NCBI GenBank assembly: GCA_003598055.1
Contig: QZKI01000065.1
Span: forward strand, 1-64,000
DNA: 64,000 nucleotides
Reading direction: 5' to 3'
From: Candidatus Abyssobacteria bacterium SURF_17
Lineage (GTDB): Bacteria > Abyssobacteria > SURF-5
Part shown: piece after piece, positions 61,657 through 64,000 of the stretch
How the letters are laid out: each line of letters starts with the position of its first letter
Position numbering within the stretch: the first letter of the stretch is position 1
Position numbers and translations under genes: made by a program
Notes under the pieces: model-generated
What the model was told of the DNA's origin: nothing
What the model saw: only the letters and a program-made list of their open reading frames with translations
The model's database searches: none

Positions 61657-62673
61657 ATGGGAAAATTCGGCTATCTGCTTGGCGCAGTCTCGTTGATCGC
61701 AATTTGCGGTTGCGGTTCTTTGTCGAGTGTTAAAACGCCTCAGCTTTCGAGCGTGAACATCCTGAAATCCTCAGAGAACCAGCGGGTGTATCATGCCGAT
61801 TACGATACCACGTTTCGAACTGCCGTGGATGTGCTCAGGCAGATCGATGATACGAGCGCAAAGCTCGTGAAGTATGGTTCAGGTCTCATTGTGTTCCAAA
61901 AACCTGATGCCACAGGCACTATTACCGCCCATATCAAGAAAGTCGACGAGACAAACACTCAGGTGGAGCTGTCTGCGGAAAACAAGAGGAAGTACTGGAT
62001 TGACAGCGCTGATGTGCAAACACGCGACGCCTTCTTCACTGAGATGGACAAACGAATGGCCGCAACGCCCGCTGAGCCCCCAAAAAGGGCGGCCGACAAT
62101 AGCGCGCAAGTCGTTCCCACGGAAACCTCGAACGCCCCCGGAGAATCAGAGGGGAAGGACAAGTCCATTCTCCTCGCAAAGCTTCGGCAGAAGCTTCAGC
62201 CCGAGGACAATGCCCTTTTTCTTGATCAACTCTCCTATGATGACCTGGCGTTCCTTGACCGAAGACTGCAAGAAATCGAAGCGACCGACGCAGAAAGAAA
62301 AAATCTCGCCGGCAGATGCGCTGCGTGCTATATCGACCTTGGCCGAGTGTACCATGACTCCGGGCAGTATGCACGCGCGGCTGAGGCGCTTAAGGAAGCT
62401 CTTGCAGTTGACCCCGAAAATGCTGTCGCCCACTGCAATCTCGGGGAAATTTACAAGCATCTGCACCTGTACGACGACGCTCTCCGAGAGCTCAAACTGG
62501 CGGAGAGACTTAATCCGAACCTGCCCGATACCTACATCAACATGGGCATCATCTACGACGATTACGTGGTGGACGATCAAAAGGCGCTCCAATACTACAG
62601 AAAATACTTGGAGCTGGGAGGTACCGACAAGCAAGTGCTCGAGTGGATCAGCGTGCTTGAGAAGGATTCCTGA
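61657..62673 (+). CDS. TPR-containing predicted lipoprotein
   Basis: A 338-residue protein. The lipoprotein signal (LLGAVSLIAICGCG, Cys near residue 17) is followed by a beta-rich domain (about 40-120; HADYDTTFRTAVDVLRQIDD) and C-terminal TPRs (about 225-330; YARAAEALKEALAVDPENAV, then another). Probably on the periplasmic face of a membrane, as an assembly or scaffolding factor. It may share a transcript with the small membrane protein upstream. Confidence 0.78.
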   Translation: MGKFGYLLGAVSLIAICGCGSLSSVKTPQLSSVNILKSSENQRVYHADYDTTFRTAVDVLRQIDDTSAKLVKYGSGLIVFQKPDATGTITAHIKKVDETNTQVELSAENKRKYWIDSADVQTRDAFFTEMDKRMAATPAEPPKRAADNSAQVVPTETSNAPGESEGKDKSILLAKLRQKLQPEDNALFLDQLSYDDLAFLDRRLQEIEATDAERKNLAGRCAACYIDLGRVYHDSGQYARAAEALKEALAVDPENAVAHCNLGEIYKHLHLYDDALRELKLAERLNPNLPDTYINMGIIYDDYVVDDQKALQYYRKYLELGGTDKQVLEWISVLEKDS

Positions 62674-63050
62674 AGGCAGCCGAGACGTTGAAGGACTGTT
62701 CTCTAACTGTGTGGAGGCGTGTTCCTGCAGGTGCTCTGGCGGTACCTCAGGACCATCTCCATAGAAAAATCATTCAGTATCTCAGATTCCGGTACCGTCT
62801 CATTGAGACCAATTGTCGAGCCTCTCATCGAAGCCAACAAGTCTTTGTCTCAAAACTGCGGAAAGAGGCACATCCCTTGCGCGCAAGAGTCCACTTCGCA
62901 TCCTGTTGGGACCTGCAAGGGTGAATCCGCAAACATTCGTTCGCCGCGTGGATGAGTTCTCTTACGGTTCATCATGTCACACGTTGCCGACGCGTGACAT
63001 AATGGGACATGAAACGGCAGGGTAGGGGAGTGGAAAACGGAGGTGGAGAG
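62674..63050. other. gene-free stretch with a promoter-proximal palindrome
   Basis: No supported gene. TGTCAC-A-CGT and ACG-C-GTGACA (62975-62999) form an imperfect palindrome that ends just before CATAAT, a possible -10, and precedes dodecin. It could be an operator. Confidence 0.35.
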
Positions 63051-63254
63051 ATGGCGGTCGCACGAGTAACGGAAATCATTGCTTCATCACCAAAGGGTTT
63101 CGAGACGGCGATAACCGAGGGCCTCAAGCGCGCAAACAAGACGCTGCGCGGTCTCACCGGCATCGAGGTCGTGGCAATGAAGGCAAAGGTCGAGAACGGA
63201 AAGATTACAGAATATCGCGTGCAGATGAACATTACGTTCATCCTCGAAGATTAG
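63051..63254 (+). CDS. dodecin family flavin-binding protein
   Basis: A 67-residue dodecin. VTEIIASSPKGFETAITEGL and the conserved GIEVVAMKAKVENGKI ... YRVQMNITFILED cover the beta-alpha-beta-beta fold that assembles as a dodecamer and stores or buffers flavin. I chose the ATG at MAVARV with GGAGGTGGAG upstream. Confidence 0.92.
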   Translation: MAVARVTEIIASSPKGFETAITEGLKRANKTLRGLTGIEVVAMKAKVENGKITEYRVQMNITFILED

Positions 63255-63337
63255 TCAGGCAGGCGGAAGGAAGGCGGCGAACCGGATGGACAACAACCGC
63301 TCCCCTATCGCTCTCGCCGTCTCCGAAGCACAATCGT

Positions 63338-63631
63338 TCACGCAGTATGAATGAACTGGTAAACAAGCAGGACCAGCAGAACGATCGAAACCGCTGCAAA
63401 ACCGAACGAATAGACTAACGGAAACGCGAGGAATCCGTACTCGACAAGCACAAAGTAGTTCGCAAAGGAGAGTGCTATCCCCAGCGTCAGAATCAGACAT
63501 GCCTGAAATCGGCGTCGGAGCAACAGATAAACCAACAACCCGACGACAATAACCAATTCAGGATGGCCCATTCCGTAGCTGTAGCCTGCCGACAGATACC
63601 GAGAACCATTTTCCAAGAGCGTCCAACCCAT
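63338..63631 (-). CDS. small membrane protein, three spans
   Basis: A 97-residue protein with about three hydrophobic segments (LVIVVGLLVYLLL; ACLILTLGIALSFANYFVL; LVYSFGFAAVSIVLLVLLVY). Start after GGAGG. Converges on dodecin. No family recognised. Confidence 0.6.
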   Translation of the reverse strand: MGWTLLENGSRYLSAGYSYGMGHPELVIVVGLLVYLLLRRRFQACLILTLGIALSFANYFVLVEYGFLAFPLVYSFGFAAVSIVLLVLLVYQFIHTA

Positions 63632-63889
63632 AGGAGACCTCCTTCAGAAATCGCCTGCACCCTGAGTCGAACACTTGGTGAGCATAACTTGTGCCAATAC
63701 GGCAGATTCCCTCCATCGGTGTAACCTCTTATAGATTAATAGGTTATGAAATGAAGAGTTCGGTGGGCGGGAATTGAATGTCGCTCGATCGGGAACGGAA
63801 AATTACAAAATTGTTTTCAAGCCACAGAATGCGTATCTCGACAACAAATTGCCGACATTCCAACAGACGGCACTTTTGCCTCACGAAGT

Positions 63890-64000
63890 TCAACTGAACA
63901 GTTTCTTCGCCAGTAATGCAACACGTCTGCCGAGCGCTTCACATTGAGCTTTCACCCGGTCATCCGGAGCGTCGATTGAAACAGGGCCGTAGTGGTCACC
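63890..64000 (-). CDS. C-terminal fragment of a flavodoxin/FMN reductase-like protein
   Basis: The last 36 codons of a leftward gene that runs off the window. The end (HYGPVSIDAPDDR then EALGRRVALLAKKLF) resembles the tail of flavodoxin-fold oxidoreductases (NADPH-dependent FMN reductase or WrbA-like). Only the tail is visible, so this is tentative. Confidence 0.4.
   Translation of the reverse strand, partial: GDHYGPVSIDAPDDRVKAQCEALGRRVALLAKKLFS

Noticed and set aside
1-64000. tRNA genes, rRNA genes, CRISPR arrays, insertion sequences, prophage
   Set aside because: Scanning by eye found no T-loop/CCA-like tRNA ends, no regular spaced repeats, no transposase or integrase motifs. A tRNAscan or Infernal run would be decisive.

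Overview
This is a chromosomal window from a bacterium. It is gene-dense, with genes on both strands, short operons and frequent GTG or TTG starts behind strong Shine-Dalgarno sites. Sigma-70-type promoters (TTGACA / TATAAT-like, mostly 16-18 bp spacers) are easy to see. Predicted lipoproteins, an RlpA-like protein, a LytM-type M23 peptidase and a type IV pilin/pseudopilin-like protein suggest a diderm envelope. Many Fe-S proteins, HypA/HypB, a soluble-looking fumarate reductase-like pair and a DUF362 Fe-S protein suggest anaerobic or microaerophilic life. No 16S rRNA or other decisive marker is present. The mix resembles uncultured deep-branching lineages known from metagenomes, but the phylum is an inference I cannot settle. 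I saw no phage, insertion sequence, CRISPR array, rRNA or tRNA.

Layout. 0-18.4 kb: envelope genes (M23 peptidase, FxLYD-like protein, RlpA), cysK, a TlpA-like thioredoxin followed by a cytochrome c-like/helical-repeat protein and a DUF1858 protein, SAM hydroxide adenosyltransferase with a dCTP-deaminase/dUTPase-fold protein, an SDR, a TetR regulator with two matching operators, and an operon of tyrosine phosphatase, Mut7-C nuclease and a MEMO-AMMECR1 fusion. 18.4-27.8 kb: a response regulator facing a long leftward gene series (PadR, MoxR ATPase, VWA protein, acyl-CoA dehydrogenase, HypB, Fe-S protein, HypA, flavoprotein, Fe-S subunit). 27.9-33.2 kb: rplM-rpsI, two unknown proteins, and a three-gene unit of MerR-like/MinD ATPase, ExeA-like ATPase and a small basic protein. 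33.6-43.9 kb: a GT-C glycosyltransferase, small lipoprotein, CYTH protein, agmatinase-like enzyme, patatin, ferredoxin, ICMT-like enzyme, an Lrp-ligand-domain protein with mutS, and miaB. 44.2-54.6 kb: a bacterial B-box/TPR protein, metallophosphoesterase-hisB-hisH-sensor kinase operon, a second GT-C enzyme, a large TPR/kinase protein and a 6S RNA gene. 54.8-64 kb: a pilin-like gene behind an attenuator-like hairpin, pcrA/uvrD-pheA-thiD2-ABC ATPase, small membrane proteins, a TPR lipoprotein, dodecin, and the end of a probable flavoprotein.

Most interesting: two neighbouring signalling proteins each lack the central catalytic residue of their family (histidine kinase with Asp at the phospho-acceptor position; Ser/Thr kinase with Gly at the catalytic Asp). 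Also notable are the MEMO-AMMECR1 predicted lipoprotein, the MerR/MinD + ExeA + small-protein unit with a palindrome inside its promoter, HypA and HypB flanking an Fe-S protein without a visible hydrogenase, the paired TetR operators over a 55-residue protein, the 6S RNA, and two structured leaders without an obvious known class.
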